Assembly (NCBI GenBank): GCA_021404565.1
Contig: JAAWWF010000005.1
Span: 62,001-126,000, forward strand
DNA length: 64,000 nucleotides
Direction: 5' to 3'
Origin: Roseivirga sp.
Lineage (GTDB): Bacteria; Bacteroidota; Bacteroidia; Cytophagales; Cyclobacteriaceae
The notes beneath the pieces are model-generated. The model saw only the letters and a program-made list of their open reading frames with translations. It was not told the origin of the DNA and ran no database searches. Made by a program: the position numbers and the translations under genes. Of this stretch, positions 9,120-17,195 are shown piece by piece. Every line of letters starts with the position of its first letter. Positions within the stretch are counted from its first letter, which is position 1.

Positions 9120-11576
9120 TCAAAAATCTGACCTGATTGAAAAGCCGGAGCTGCCAAAACCTGTGTTGCCCGAAAGTGAGATACCCTGCAGGTCTATGGT
9201 GACATAGCCGCTTTGGTCGGGGGTATAAAAATCAATCATGGCTTCACCATCCGAATTGGTACTGATCATTGGCGCCCAGAAAATGGTAGCTCTTTCATCA
9301 GGGATATAGCGCTGTCTTCGCTTTGTGTCATAGCGCGGGGCGTAGAATTCTCGTGGAGCATGGTAGCCTGGCAGCTTAGTAAAGAGCATGCCTGGCCTGG
9401 GCTGATTTTCGAACATCTTCTTGCCCTTCAGGGTATAGATGGCAATGGCACCACTGGCACCCCTTGTACCAAACATGGCGGCTGAGCTGCTCTTGTATAT
9501 TTCCACATAGTCGATGTCGACCGCCTGTAGTTCATAAACCTGCTCCCAACCTATTTCCACATTGTCTAAAAAAACCAACGGAGCTCCCACGAAGGGCCCC
9601 TGTCTCAGGCGAGGAACTCTGTAGATGGGGTCGTCTTTTATTGAAGGGTCGATGCCAATCTGTTGCTGTGCCGGCAGCATGGTAAAACCGGCCACCCTGC
9701 CAAGCAACAGGTTGTAGGGGTCTCTTCCTGATTTTTGCTCAAAGGGAATTTCATCGAAGTTGAGATAAGATTCGCCTTCGCCATACTGTGATTGAAGTAC
9801 CCGGTATTTTTCCTTCCGTTTATCAGCCGTAACCGTTACATCTCCCAGATAGGTGATGCCGTTGACCCTGCGATAGGTGCTGTCAATTTGTAAGGCGGTC
9901 TTCGCGTATTTCCTGAATGCATCTACCCTGAGTGGGTTATCGAAAACTGAATTAATCTCATAGCTGTTTTTGAGAGGGAGTACCTCGAAAGAACTATCGA
10001 TTCTGAACTTTACATTTTTCATACCGGCTCTTTGAAAGCCCTGCAGCCTGAGCATGGTGGTATCGTAGAAATGAAGGTTTTGGAATTTAAAATAGCCTTG
10101 CTCGTCAGCCAGGGCATAAGGAGTTTCGGCAGTACCCTGACTGGCGTTGACCACCAGTACTTTTCCATCCTTGGCCGGCCCTCCGTTATTTTTCATTAGT
10201 TGTCCTTCCAGATTCAGGCCTATTTCTACCGGGTAGTTATTTTCAGGCTCGGATTGGCCGAGGTCCGACCAGTCAAAGCGACTCCATCCGTTGACCATCA
10301 TCAATAAGTCTAATTGCTGATTCGCCTCCTCATCTCCGGCAAAATACTGTGCAGGGTCTTTGATATGGCCGGGAAGATCAGAGCCAAGCAGCAGATGGGT
10401 GCGAATGTTATAAACCGACTGATCATTTTGTACCAGACCCGCATTGAAGGCAGAGAGTGAAAAAGATCCCTGAACCGGCTTACCGGTCTGGTCGGTTACT
10501 TTAATGCCTACAGTGGCCAGTTCGCGAGGGCCATAGCTGTCTTTATTGGGGCTTACTTTTACCACCAGACCTTCCTGCTTGTCTACAAAGACGAGCCGTT
10601 CTCCTATTGGCTGCATGGCCTCATTGAGCAATGCTACATGGGTAATTCCCTCCGGTAGGTTGGTTTTATTAATCTTGGAAAAGCCTCGGGTACCTGTCAG
10701 GCGAATTTGCGAGGCGTAGGTAATATAACCCCTGGTATGGGCAACCAGATAATAGGCTTTCTTGTTTGGTTGATTGCTCTTAAGGCTGACGGTAATAAAA
10801 TCTTTGTTCCGGGAATTAGCGGAGAGCACAATGCCTGAAGGCGCTATTTCCGGTAAATTAAAACGTTCCGTAAATCCATCGATCATGGCATAATAGCCCT
10901 CTGTTTTGGGCAAAAAGCCTACCATACCTCGGCCTTCATGGCGCGTGCTGAAGGTGATCACTTCCTGATCGTTCTTATCAAATATTTTGCCTGAGTACTG
11001 CTTGTCTTTGGTGTCTACGCCAGTTAGCTCAAAAGCCAGTCTGGAAGATACCTCCGACACCAAATGTCCGCCCTCGGGGTAGAATTTAAGTTCAGGGTCT
11101 GTCGCTATGGTTTTGGCTACAATGTCTTGCCCGGGCTTAAGGGAATAGATTTTGATTTTTTTGCTGAAGAAAAAATCCTGTTTTTGATTCTTCATCCAGT
11201 TGGTATAGGCCCGCAGATAGTAGTTGCCTTGTTCCTGATTTCGGGGAATGACCAGGCTTGCCTTTGACATGCCTTCTTCCGATCGGAGAGTGAGTCTTTT
11301 GGTCAGCTCGCCAGCCTCGTTCACCAGCTCTACATAAAGGGTCTTGCTGAAAGGGGAGGGCAGGTGTCCCGCTCCGGCTACCAGATACGACTTAATCCAG
11401 ATGGTCTCAGCCTGGGCATATTCGGTTTTGTCCAGGTGGAGAAAAACTTTTTCGACCGGGTTGTTTTCCTGATAGGTCTGGAAACTTTTGAGAAAATTTG
11501 TGAGGTCTTCCTGCTGAGCGAAGGCGGGGGCCAGCACCAATGTGAGGAGTAGGGAGAATAGGGTTTTCTTAAGCAT
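9120..11576 (-). CDS. Secreted MG2-like/TonB-plug protein (module B alone)
   Basis: 818 residues. Signal peptide 1-21 (ending APAFAQ). It starts directly with module B: residues about 38-135 are MG2-like (NPVEKVFLHLDKTEYAQAET, then GNYYLRAYTNWMKN). The block KFYPEGGHLV follows near 163, and a beta-rich middle includes VNGWSRFDWSDLG. A plug-like domain lies at about 600-715 (PYNLLLGRVAGF, PLVFLDNVEIGWEQ, VDIDYVEIYKSSSAAMFGTRG). The C-terminal domain has GYHAPREFYAPRYD, ATIFWAPMISTNSDGEA and PDQSGYVTIDLQGIS. The carboxypeptidase-like module A present in the two larger paralogues is missing. About 180 bases separate it from its nearest relative, the gene at 11755-14244. No barrel follows the plug. 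A cell-envelope role is inferred only from export and domain types. Confidence 0.85.
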   Translation of the reverse strand: MLKKTLFSLLLTLVLAPAFAQQEDLTNFLKSFQTYQENNPVEKVFLHLDKTEYAQAETIWIKSYLVAGAGHLPSPFSKTLYVELVNEAGELTKRLTLRSEEGMSKASLVIPRNQEQGNYYLRAYTNWMKNQKQDFFFSKKIKIYSLKPGQDIVAKTIATDPELKFYPEGGHLVSEVSSRLAFELTGVDTKDKQYSGKIFDKNDQEVITFSTRHEGRGMVGFLPKTEGYYAMIDGFTERFNLPEIAPSGIVLSANSRNKDFITVSLKSNQPNKKAYYLVAHTRGYITYASQIRLTGTRGFSKINKTNLPEGITHVALLNEAMQPIGERLVFVDKQEGLVVKVSPNKDSYGPRELATVGIKVTDQTGKPVQGSFSLSAFNAGLVQNDQSVYNIRTHLLLGSDLPGHIKDPAQYFAGDEEANQQLDLLMMVNGWSRFDWSDLGQSEPENNYPVEIGLNLEGQLMKNNGGPAKDGKVLVVNASQGTAETPYALADEQGYFKFQNLHFYDTTMLRLQGFQRAGMKNVKFRIDSSFEVLPLKNSYEINSVFDNPLRVDAFRKYAKTALQIDSTYRRVNGITYLGDVTVTADKRKEKYRVLQSQYGEGESYLNFDEIPFEQKSGRDPYNLLLGRVAGFTMLPAQQQIGIDPSIKDDPIYRVPRLRQGPFVGAPLVFLDNVEIGWEQVYELQAVDIDYVEIYKSSSAAMFGTRGASGAIAIYTLKGKKMFENQPRPGMLFTKLPGYHAPREFYAPRYDTKRRQRYIPDERATIFWAPMISTNSDGEAMIDFYTPDQSGYVTIDLQGISLSGNTGFGSSGFSIRSDF

Positions 11577-11754
11577 GAGTCATCATGTTTTTGTTTACAA
11601 ACGGCTGCCAATTTCTTCCCTCTCCTTTAGCAGACTCTATTAACTGGGCTTTGCCAGGCGGTTAATACTAATTGCTAACGTCCTGGTGGACTGAATTGTT
11701 TTCTGACCGGGTCTAAGGTCATAGAAGGAGAAGTATGGATCTGCGACCGTGGGT

Positions 11755-14244
11755 TCAGAGATTGGACCTGATGGAAAAACCTGAATTGCCAAAGCCCGGT
11801 TTTCCCTTGAGTGAAATGCCCTGAACGTCTATGGTGACATAACCGCTTTGATCGGGGGTATAGAACTGAATAGAGGCTTCCCCTTTTTCGTTGGTCACGA
11901 TCATGGGGGCCCAGAAAACCGTGGCGCGCTGGTCGGGTATATATTGCTGCCGATTTTCCTGATCGTAAACGGGAGCATAAAACTCTCTGGGGGCATGATA
12001 GCCCATAAGCCTGGTGTTGAGCATACCGGGCTTCGGGGTTTGTTCAAACAGCTTTTTACCCTTAAGGGTGTAAATGGCTATGGCACCACTGAAGCCACGG
12101 CTACCAAAGGCGGCCGTAGAGCTGCTTTTATATACCTCTACATAGTCGATGTCGGTGGCCCGAAGCTCATAAACGGCATCAAAGGTGACCTCATTGTTAT
12201 CAATGAACAATAGGGGAGCACCTACAAAAGGGCCTTGTCTGAGCCTGGGCATGCGATAGATCGGGTCTGAGAGCAGTGCGTTCAGGCTATCAGAAACTCC
12301 GGGTCTCGCGGTAACACCCCTGTCAGAAGCTGAGGGTCTTTGAAGAGAAAAACCGGGTATGCGCCCCATCATCACCGTAAAGGGGTCTCTGCCCGATTTT
12401 TGCTCAATGGACAGTTCATCAAAGTTGAGATAGGACTCACCCTCTCCGTATTTCGATTGAAGCACCCTGTATTTTTCTTTGCGCTTGTCAGCTACTACGG
12501 TTACATCTCCCAAGTAGGTAATACCATTGACCCTGCGATAGGTACTGTCTATGTAGATGGCAGTTTTGGCGTACTTTTTATAGGCCGTTACGCGCAGCGG
12601 ATTTTCGAAAACGGAACTGGTCTCATAGAGGTTAGTCAGAGGGAAAATTTCAAAGGCACTGTCAATCTTAAAGCGCACATTTTTCATGCTTGCTCTTTGA
12701 AAACCCTGAAGTGTGAGGCGGGTGGTGTCGTAGTATGTCAGGTTGTCAAACCTGAAATATCCGTTTTCGTCTGCCAGGGCCATGGGCGCATTGGCCTCTT
12801 CCTGATTGGTGTTGATCAGGAGTACACGCCCATCTTTGGCAGCACCCCCGTTGTTTTTCAGCAATTTTCCCTGTAGTGTCAACCCCGTTTCTATGGCATG
12901 GGTGGGCTCTTTCAGCTCGCCTATGTCCGACCAGTCAAACCTTCTCCATCCATTGACCATCATCAGGAGGTCCAGTCTGTCCTGCGACTCCCGGTCATTG
13001 GCAAAATACTGAGAGGGATCTTTGATATGGCCCTTCAGGTCTGAGCTGAGTAGCAGGTTAGTCGCAATATTATAATCGGGCTGGTCATTTTGTACCAGGC
13101 CCTGGTCGAAGGCTGAAAGGGAAAAAGAACCCTGAACGGGTAGGCCCTGAGCGTCTGTAACCTTTACACTCACAGTGGCGATTTCCCGGGTGCCATAGTT
13201 GGTTTTGTCCGGGCTGATTTCGACTTTCAGATTTTCATCGGGGTTGATAAAGGCCAGTCGCTCGGCTACCGGGGTCAGGGCTTTATCGAGCACAGTAATG
13301 TGGGTAATACCCGCTGGTAAGGAGGTTTTGGGCACCTTGACAAAGCCACGTGTGCTCGTCATCTGTACCTGTGAGGCATAAGTGATATAGCCCCGGGTAT
13401 GGGTAATGAGGTAATAGGGCTCACAGCCGATTTCATTGCTTTTGATGGTCACAGTCAGGTAGTCATCCCGCTTGTTGTTCGCAGACATGACCAGACCGGT
13501 GGAGTTTATCCTGGGTAGGGCAAAACGCTTGTCTGAACCATTGATCCGTGCATAGTATTCGGCTTCCTTGGGTACAAAGCTAAAGAGTCCTCTGCCTTCG
13601 TGGCTGGTGCTGAAGCTGGCTACTTCCTCATCGCGATTGTTGTAAAGCGTGGCAGTATGAACTTGCTCTTCGGTGTCTATGCCGTAGATTTCAAAGGCTA
13701 CTTTCGAGGCTACATTCTTTACCAAATGTCCTCCTTCAGGGTAGAACCTGATATTGGCAGCTGCTATGATGGTGGCTGGGGTAATGTTTTTATCCGGCTC
13801 AATAGAATGAACCTTGATTTTTTTATTGAAGAAGAAGTCCTGACCGGCATTTTTCATCCAGTTGGTATAGGCCCTGAGGTAGTAATTGCCCTGAGGCAAC
13901 TGCCGGGGAATAAGCAGACTGGCTTTTGACATCCCTGCCTCCGAACGTAGTATCAGGCGCTCTACCATGTCGCCTTTCTCGGAAAGCAGCTCTACATATA
14001 CATTCCGACTCAAAGGGGAGGGCAGGTGGCCAGGTCCGGCTACAAGGTATGACTTGATCCAGATGGTTTCTGCCTGTGCATATTCTGTTTTATCGAGGTG
14101 TAGGAAAATCTTTTCTACAGGGTTGGTGTCATGGTACTCCTGAAAGGTTCTGAGGAAATTGGTGAGCTCTGTCTGGCCTTGCGCGAGGCTTTGATAAAGG
14201 AGTAATGGTAAGAGGCAAAGCGGGAGGAGGATTCGTTTTAGCAT
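11755..14244 (-). CDS. Secreted MG2-like/TonB-plug protein (module B alone)
   Basis: 829 residues from the chosen ATG at 14242-14244, which starts a good signal peptide (MLKRILLPLCLLPLLLYQSL, cleavage near AQG). An in-frame ATG at 14316 would add 24 residues, but those residues only translate the heptamer repeat (PNTQYPI periodicity) and would sit before the signal peptide, so that start is rejected. Domains match the 818-residue paralogue: MG2-like about 37-135 (NPVEKIFLHLDKTEYAQAET), RFYPEGGHLV, VNGWRRFDWSDIG, plug about 610-725 (VMMGRIPGF, PLLFIDNNEVTFDAVY, VEVYKSSSTAAFGSRG), C-terminal GYHAPREFYAPVYD and ATVFWAPMIVTNEKGEA. No barrel. The leader contains the repeat at 14258-14306, which may make expression variable. 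Confidence 0.85.
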   Translation of the reverse strand: MLKRILLPLCLLPLLLYQSLAQGQTELTNFLRTFQEYHDTNPVEKIFLHLDKTEYAQAETIWIKSYLVAGPGHLPSPLSRNVYVELLSEKGDMVERLILRSEAGMSKASLLIPRQLPQGNYYLRAYTNWMKNAGQDFFFNKKIKVHSIEPDKNITPATIIAAANIRFYPEGGHLVKNVASKVAFEIYGIDTEEQVHTATLYNNRDEEVASFSTSHEGRGLFSFVPKEAEYYARINGSDKRFALPRINSTGLVMSANNKRDDYLTVTIKSNEIGCEPYYLITHTRGYITYASQVQMTSTRGFVKVPKTSLPAGITHITVLDKALTPVAERLAFINPDENLKVEISPDKTNYGTREIATVSVKVTDAQGLPVQGSFSLSAFDQGLVQNDQPDYNIATNLLLSSDLKGHIKDPSQYFANDRESQDRLDLLMMVNGWRRFDWSDIGELKEPTHAIETGLTLQGKLLKNNGGAAKDGRVLLINTNQEEANAPMALADENGYFRFDNLTYYDTTRLTLQGFQRASMKNVRFKIDSAFEIFPLTNLYETSSVFENPLRVTAYKKYAKTAIYIDSTYRRVNGITYLGDVTVVADKRKEKYRVLQSKYGEGESYLNFDELSIEQKSGRDPFTVMMGRIPGFSLQRPSASDRGVTARPGVSDSLNALLSDPIYRMPRLRQGPFVGAPLLFIDNNEVTFDAVYELRATDIDYVEVYKSSSTAAFGSRGFSGAIAIYTLKGKKLFEQTPKPGMLNTRLMGYHAPREFYAPVYDQENRQQYIPDQRATVFWAPMIVTNEKGEASIQFYTPDQSGYVTIDVQGISLKGKPGFGNSGFSIRSNL

Positions 14245-14257
14245 GGCGTTTCTATTT

Positions 14258-14306
14258 TTGGGTATTGGGTATTGGGTATTGGGTATTGGGTATTGGGTAT
14301 TGGGTA
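14258..14306. repeat. Heptamer tandem repeat, seven copies of TTGGGTA
   Basis: Seven perfect head-to-tail copies of the 7-base unit TTGGGTA (TACCCAA on the minus strand) cover 49 bases. The array ends 13 bases upstream of the ATG of the gene at 11755-14244, so it lies in that gene's leader or promoter region. Perfect short repeats of this kind expand and contract by slipped-strand mispairing. A change of one unit would move upstream signals by 7 bases, about two thirds of a helical turn. Confidence 0.9.
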
Positions 14307-14660
14307 TGGAATGCAAGGAGCAAATGCTGTGTGCTCAGAGGTCCATATAGTTCACGAGGCTGTATGGAAAGTGTGCGCGACACATCTATATCAAGATAGT
14401 AAATTTGAGGCTAAAACAGAAGGGACGTGTATAAGGGGGGCTTGTAGGTGCTCAGATTAAGGGTTTTTTGACCTGGAAGGACTGTTTTTGGGACATCAAG
14501 GGCGTGTTTCTCTTCTAAGCCACTTTTTAGTATATGTATAAGCCCACAGGTCATCTAAAAAGATAAAAGCCAGTTATAAATCTGCCTTGATGCCAGGTAT
14601 GCATATGTTCTTGGTGAGACCAGATATTTGGAGGTGCTATCGACTATCGGGCATCGTAGT
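14307..14660. other. Intergenic stretch without recognised gene
   Basis: About 350 bases between the heptamer repeat and the end of the gene at 14661. No ORF with protein-like features, no strong terminator hairpin and no exact TAnnTTTG promoter was found. AGCATTTG on the minus strand (about 14318-14325) matches the -7 consensus at five of six fixed positions. Short ORFs here only read through the heptamer. Confidence 0.5.
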
Positions 14661-15203
14661 TTATGGCTCTATAGTCATACCAGTTTTGATTTCTTTAGGT
14701 ATTGGGAACATTTGCTTTTCTTTTCTAATCTCATGTCCAGCGAACTCTTCACTGTCTAGGAGCATGCATGATAGCGAGAGTATTGTTCCATCTACTAAAA
14801 TAAGCTTCCAGTAGTAAAAATGTCCGAAACCAAGAAGATCCATTCTATCGTCATACTTTGGAGGAGAGACAATCTTGATGACTTCCTTAATTTGACTTGA
14901 GTTGAAAGACAGATCAATTCCTTCTTTCTTGTATCGGTACTCTTTGTTTAAGGCATTTATAGTAAAAGAAGCTCCCGTGCTTATTTTTTGATGACATACT
15001 GACAGAACAATCAATGGAAGCAAATGAATCAAACCTACCCACAACCAAGTTCCACCTACGACTAGCAACAGGTCATCAGAATTGACATTGAACCAGTTTA
15101 TTCCCAACATGGTAAAAACTGATATTACAGTAATCAACTTACCTAATGGGTACCATAAATACTTTTTACGCTGAGAATTACTCAATCTACACTCAATTGT
15201 CAT
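14661..15203 (-). CDS. Unrecognised membrane protein
   Basis: 180 residues. Two hydrophobic segments (about 20-37 and 44-68, ending IHLLPLIVLSV) make a membrane hairpin near the N-terminus. The rest (about 75-180) is a soluble domain predicted to be beta-rich (KEYRYKKEGIDLSF, SQIKEVIKIVSPP, YYWKLILVDGTILSLSCMLL). The layout, two membrane spans followed by a sheet domain with a WKLxLxDGxxLxLSCxLL motif, resembles small PH-like membrane proteins of Bacteroidota, but no family can be named with confidence. It stands with the two following genes in an AT-richer insert within the module-A/B array. Confidence 0.6.
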   Translation of the reverse strand: MTIECRLSNSQRKKYLWYPLGKLITVISVFTMLGINWFNVNSDDLLLVVGGTWLWVGLIHLLPLIVLSVCHQKISTGASFTINALNKEYRYKKEGIDLSFNSSQIKEVIKIVSPPKYDDRMDLLGFGHFYYWKLILVDGTILSLSCMLLDSEEFAGHEIRKEKQMFPIPKEIKTGMTIEP

Positions 15204-15227
15204 ACCATTAAAATCTGGGGTTCCATC

Positions 15228-15353
15228 TCATAAAATCATTGAGCCTTCTTTTAAACTGTTTCTCCTCATTCGCATTTGCAAATGTGAATGTCTAAGCTCC
15301 ATGTTTTTGACGCATTGATCCAACTCCTCTTCATTCGTGTTTATAAATCTCAT
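15228..15353 (-). CDS. Possible 41-residue ORF coupled to the lipoprotein gene
   Basis: An ATG at 15351-15353 overlaps the TGA of the lipoprotein gene in the form ATGA. The frame (MRFINTNEEELDQCVKNMEL, then RHSHLQMRMRRNSLKEGS) ends with TGA at 15228. The middle of this ORF is a translation of the inverted repeat at 15268-15289, which makes it suspect as a real protein. The ATGA overlap is the only positive evidence. Confidence 0.2.
   Translation of the reverse strand: MRFINTNEEELDQCVKNMELRHSHLQMRMRRNSLKEGSMIL
15268..15289. repeat. Inverted repeat, copy 1 of a dispersed pair
   Basis: ATTCGCATTTGCAAATGTGAAT is a near-perfect palindrome. It is followed by TGTCTAAGCTCCAT-like sequence. The same arrangement recurs at 15972-15992 (ATTCGCGTTTGCAACGCGAAT, then GTCTTGGCTCTGCAT). 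Similarity between the copies covers about 36 bases. They flank the lipoprotein gene at 15350-15898. This looks like a small dispersed palindromic element. Confidence 0.6.
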
Positions 15354-15898
15354 TTCAAAATGTAGTACCCACCTGATGGAAGAGTGTTACTTTCAAATTT
15401 CCATTCAGGCCCTGTCTCATATTCATTGTCGTCCTCAACCCATTTAAGGTTAGACTTATTCCTGGAGAACCACATTTTTACTTTAGCCTTAAACTCTCTT
15501 CTATTGCCTTTGCTTTCTCTAACATATCGCCAGTAATCCCATGCACCATTGTTTTTTCCGTCATTAGGGATAAAATCTGAATAAGGTACTCCTTTGATAA
15601 TTCCTCCAATGGCCCACATACAAACATCACCCACGGCATAGTAACCACCAAAATTAGGTACCACAGCTGTTGTCAATGTATGATCATCTAGTTTCTCAAT
15701 CAAAAATGGAATAACCTCTGACCTTCCTTTGATTAACTCCCAGTAAATACTATCACCTGACAGTTTGAATGTATAAGGCATTTCTTCAATTGTTGAAATC
15801 TGATTAACAAGCATAGCCCAATCGACTTTGTTAACCTCGTGAACCGAAGAGCAAGACACGAGGGAAAAGCAAATCATGACTGTATATAGTTTTATCAT
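15350..15898 (-). CDS. Unrecognised lipoprotein
   Basis: 182 residues. The N-terminus MIKLYTVMICFSLVSCSS carries a lipobox (LVSC, Cys16), so the protein is probably lipid-anchored in the envelope. The mature part starts with a stretch that recalls helical-repeat or HEAT-like proteins (SEVIPFLIEKLDDHTLTTAV, residues about 60-80). It continues into GGYYAVGDVCMWAIGGIIKG and ends with a charged region and WKFESN. The segment about a periodic 'IxFLIExLDD...VGDVxxxAI' recalls lipoproteins that report on HEAT-type repeats, but the match is weak. The product is left unnamed. It is bracketed by the two inverted-repeat copies and lies in an AT-richer insert. Confidence 0.6.
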   Translation of the reverse strand: MIKLYTVMICFSLVSCSSVHEVNKVDWAMLVNQISTIEEMPYTFKLSGDSIYWELIKGRSEVIPFLIEKLDDHTLTTAVVPNFGGYYAVGDVCMWAIGGIIKGVPYSDFIPNDGKNNGAWDYWRYVRESKGNRREFKAKVKMWFSRNKSNLKWVEDDNEYETGPEWKFESNTLPSGGYYILK

Positions 15899-15971
15899 AA
15901 GTTTTAAGTGCGGTTTTCAGGCAGGAGTTTTTTCTTCCCGAAAATAGAATAACGCAAATTTTACCTCCCTT

Positions 15972-15992
15972 ATTCGCGTTTGCAACGCGAAT
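15972..15992. repeat. Inverted repeat, copy 2 of a dispersed pair
   Basis: ATTCGCGTTTGCAACGCGAAT is a palindrome with 10-base arms around a single central base apart from minor mismatch. The flanking bases match those of copy 1 at 15268-15289. It lies between the module-A gene at 16119 and the lipoprotein gene. ORFs that read through it are not credible. Confidence 0.6.
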
Positions 15993-16118
15993 GTCTTGGC
16001 TCTGCATCTAATCATTTGAACTTTAAGAACTCTCTGCCTCCACGTAATTGATTGCGGCATCCAGGTTAAGGACTTTTTATTACCTGGATAAGACGCTTTC
16101 CGGGTATAAACTAAGAGA

Positions 16119-17195
16119 TCACTTCTCAGGGTGGTACTCAAAAGGGAGTGATTCAAGCATGCCTTCGAGGGTCCAGAAGCCATTGACCAGCAGTACATTG
16201 GGGTTCATAATAACTCCATTTTTATGAACTCTGAGGGGCTCGCTCAACATCACTTCGCTGGATTGTGGGTCACCATACTGGTCCTCCTCGTTGAAGAATA
16301 TAATCTCCAGCATGCCTTTAAACGAAATCTCAAACACTTTTTCACTCACTGGGGTGATGTTGATATTCTTCTTATAAATACCCTGATCTTCATAGCGAAG
16401 CTCTTCTTTGTTATCAATCATTCCACTGGCCATTTTGCCCCTGGCCAGCTGAGGTTGCAGCGTGGCCCCATAGCCTTCTTCGTCCATTTTATGATCTATC
16501 AGCGCCTTAAAGAAGTGCCGGGTAGACCCCTGGTAGGCTTTCAGCCGGTTGGCTTTCCAACGCGATAGCTCCTGCTCGTCAGCGGGTGTCATTTCTTTGA
16601 AGTTACTAAAGCCGAGGTAGGTTTTTACCTCCGAGAGTTCAAATTTTATCAGCTGAAAATATACTTCGTAACCCAGGTATTTATTCTGAATATCCAGGGC
16701 GGGTCGGTTATCTACAATAAGGTCACGTCCCTTCTTGTCCATAAACTCAATCAGGTAGTCGTTTTCTATGGTGATCAACGCTTCCTTATAGCCTTCCCCA
16801 AAGAAGAACCCTTTAAATTTTTTCAGATCCCGATTCCATTTCCGATCCTTCTTAGCGCTTATCACTACCTCATCCAGCAGGGTTTCCTCTGTTTTGAGCG
16901 AAACATCCAGTCGCCTGTTCGATCTGTTTGCATCGAAATTGATCGTGCGGGTCTGGTAACCTACATGAGAGAAGATAAGCTGAAAGGCTTCCTGCTCTAT
17001 GCCGGTAATGGCATACTTCCCGTCCGCATCAGTGTCGACTCCTTTTTCACTGCCTGCAATAAATACATGTACTCCGGCTATAGGGCTTTTGGTATCCCGG
17101 TCTGTTACTGAGCCGCTAATATCGATCGTATCATTGCAATCGGGGCAGCCTAAGCCCAGAAAGAGTGATAGTATGATTTGCAGAAAAGACATCAT
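16119..17195 (-). CDS. Secreted carboxypeptidase-like regulatory domain protein (module A alone)
   Basis: 358 residues. The N-terminus is hydrophobic (MMSFLQIILSLFLGLGC) and acts as a signal; the Cys at 17 is not in a canonical lipobox, so lipidation is uncertain. The carboxypeptidase-regulatory-like domain covers about 25-112 (SGSVTDRDTKSPIAGVHVFI, FSHVGYQTR). The module-A region follows (KKDRKWNRDLKKFKGFFFG, NKYLGYEVYFQ, NRLKAYQGSTRHFFKALI) and ends in MLESLPFEYHPEK. This corresponds to the MLPFDY end of the 361-residue paralogue, so it too stops where the fusions continue into module B. It is the first gene of the minus-strand array. Function unknown. Confidence 0.85.
   Translation of the reverse strand: MMSFLQIILSLFLGLGCPDCNDTIDISGSVTDRDTKSPIAGVHVFIAGSEKGVDTDADGKYAITGIEQEAFQLIFSHVGYQTRTINFDANRSNRRLDVSLKTEETLLDEVVISAKKDRKWNRDLKKFKGFFFGEGYKEALITIENDYLIEFMDKKGRDLIVDNRPALDIQNKYLGYEVYFQLIKFELSEVKTYLGFSNFKEMTPADEQELSRWKANRLKAYQGSTRHFFKALIDHKMDEEGYGATLQPQLARGKMASGMIDNKEELRYEDQGIYKKNINITPVSEKVFEISFKGMLEIIFFNEEDQYGDPQSSEVMLSEPLRVHKNGVIMNPNVLLVNGFWTLEGMLESLPFEYHPEK

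Noticed and set aside
12340-12876. 178-codon plus-strand ORF inside the module-B gene
   Set aside because: Antisense shadow of a clear secreted protein with conserved domains on the other strand.
14258-14306. CRISPR-like array
   Set aside because: The units are 7 bases, perfectly contiguous and without spacers, so this is a simple sequence repeat.
11755-14316. Longer start for the module-B gene at 14316
   Set aside because: The 24 extra residues only translate the heptamer repeat and would precede a good signal peptide. The ATG at 14242-14244 is preferred.
14205-14460. Plus-strand ORFs of about 60 codons over the repeat
   Set aside because: They read GGGTATT units as YWVLGIG repeats, overlap the real gene start and have no protein-like character elsewhere.
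15917-16198. 93-codon minus-strand ORF between the lipoprotein gene and the module-A gene
   Set aside because: It overlaps the module-A coding end in another frame and reads through the palindromic repeat. No signal, domain or coupling supports it.
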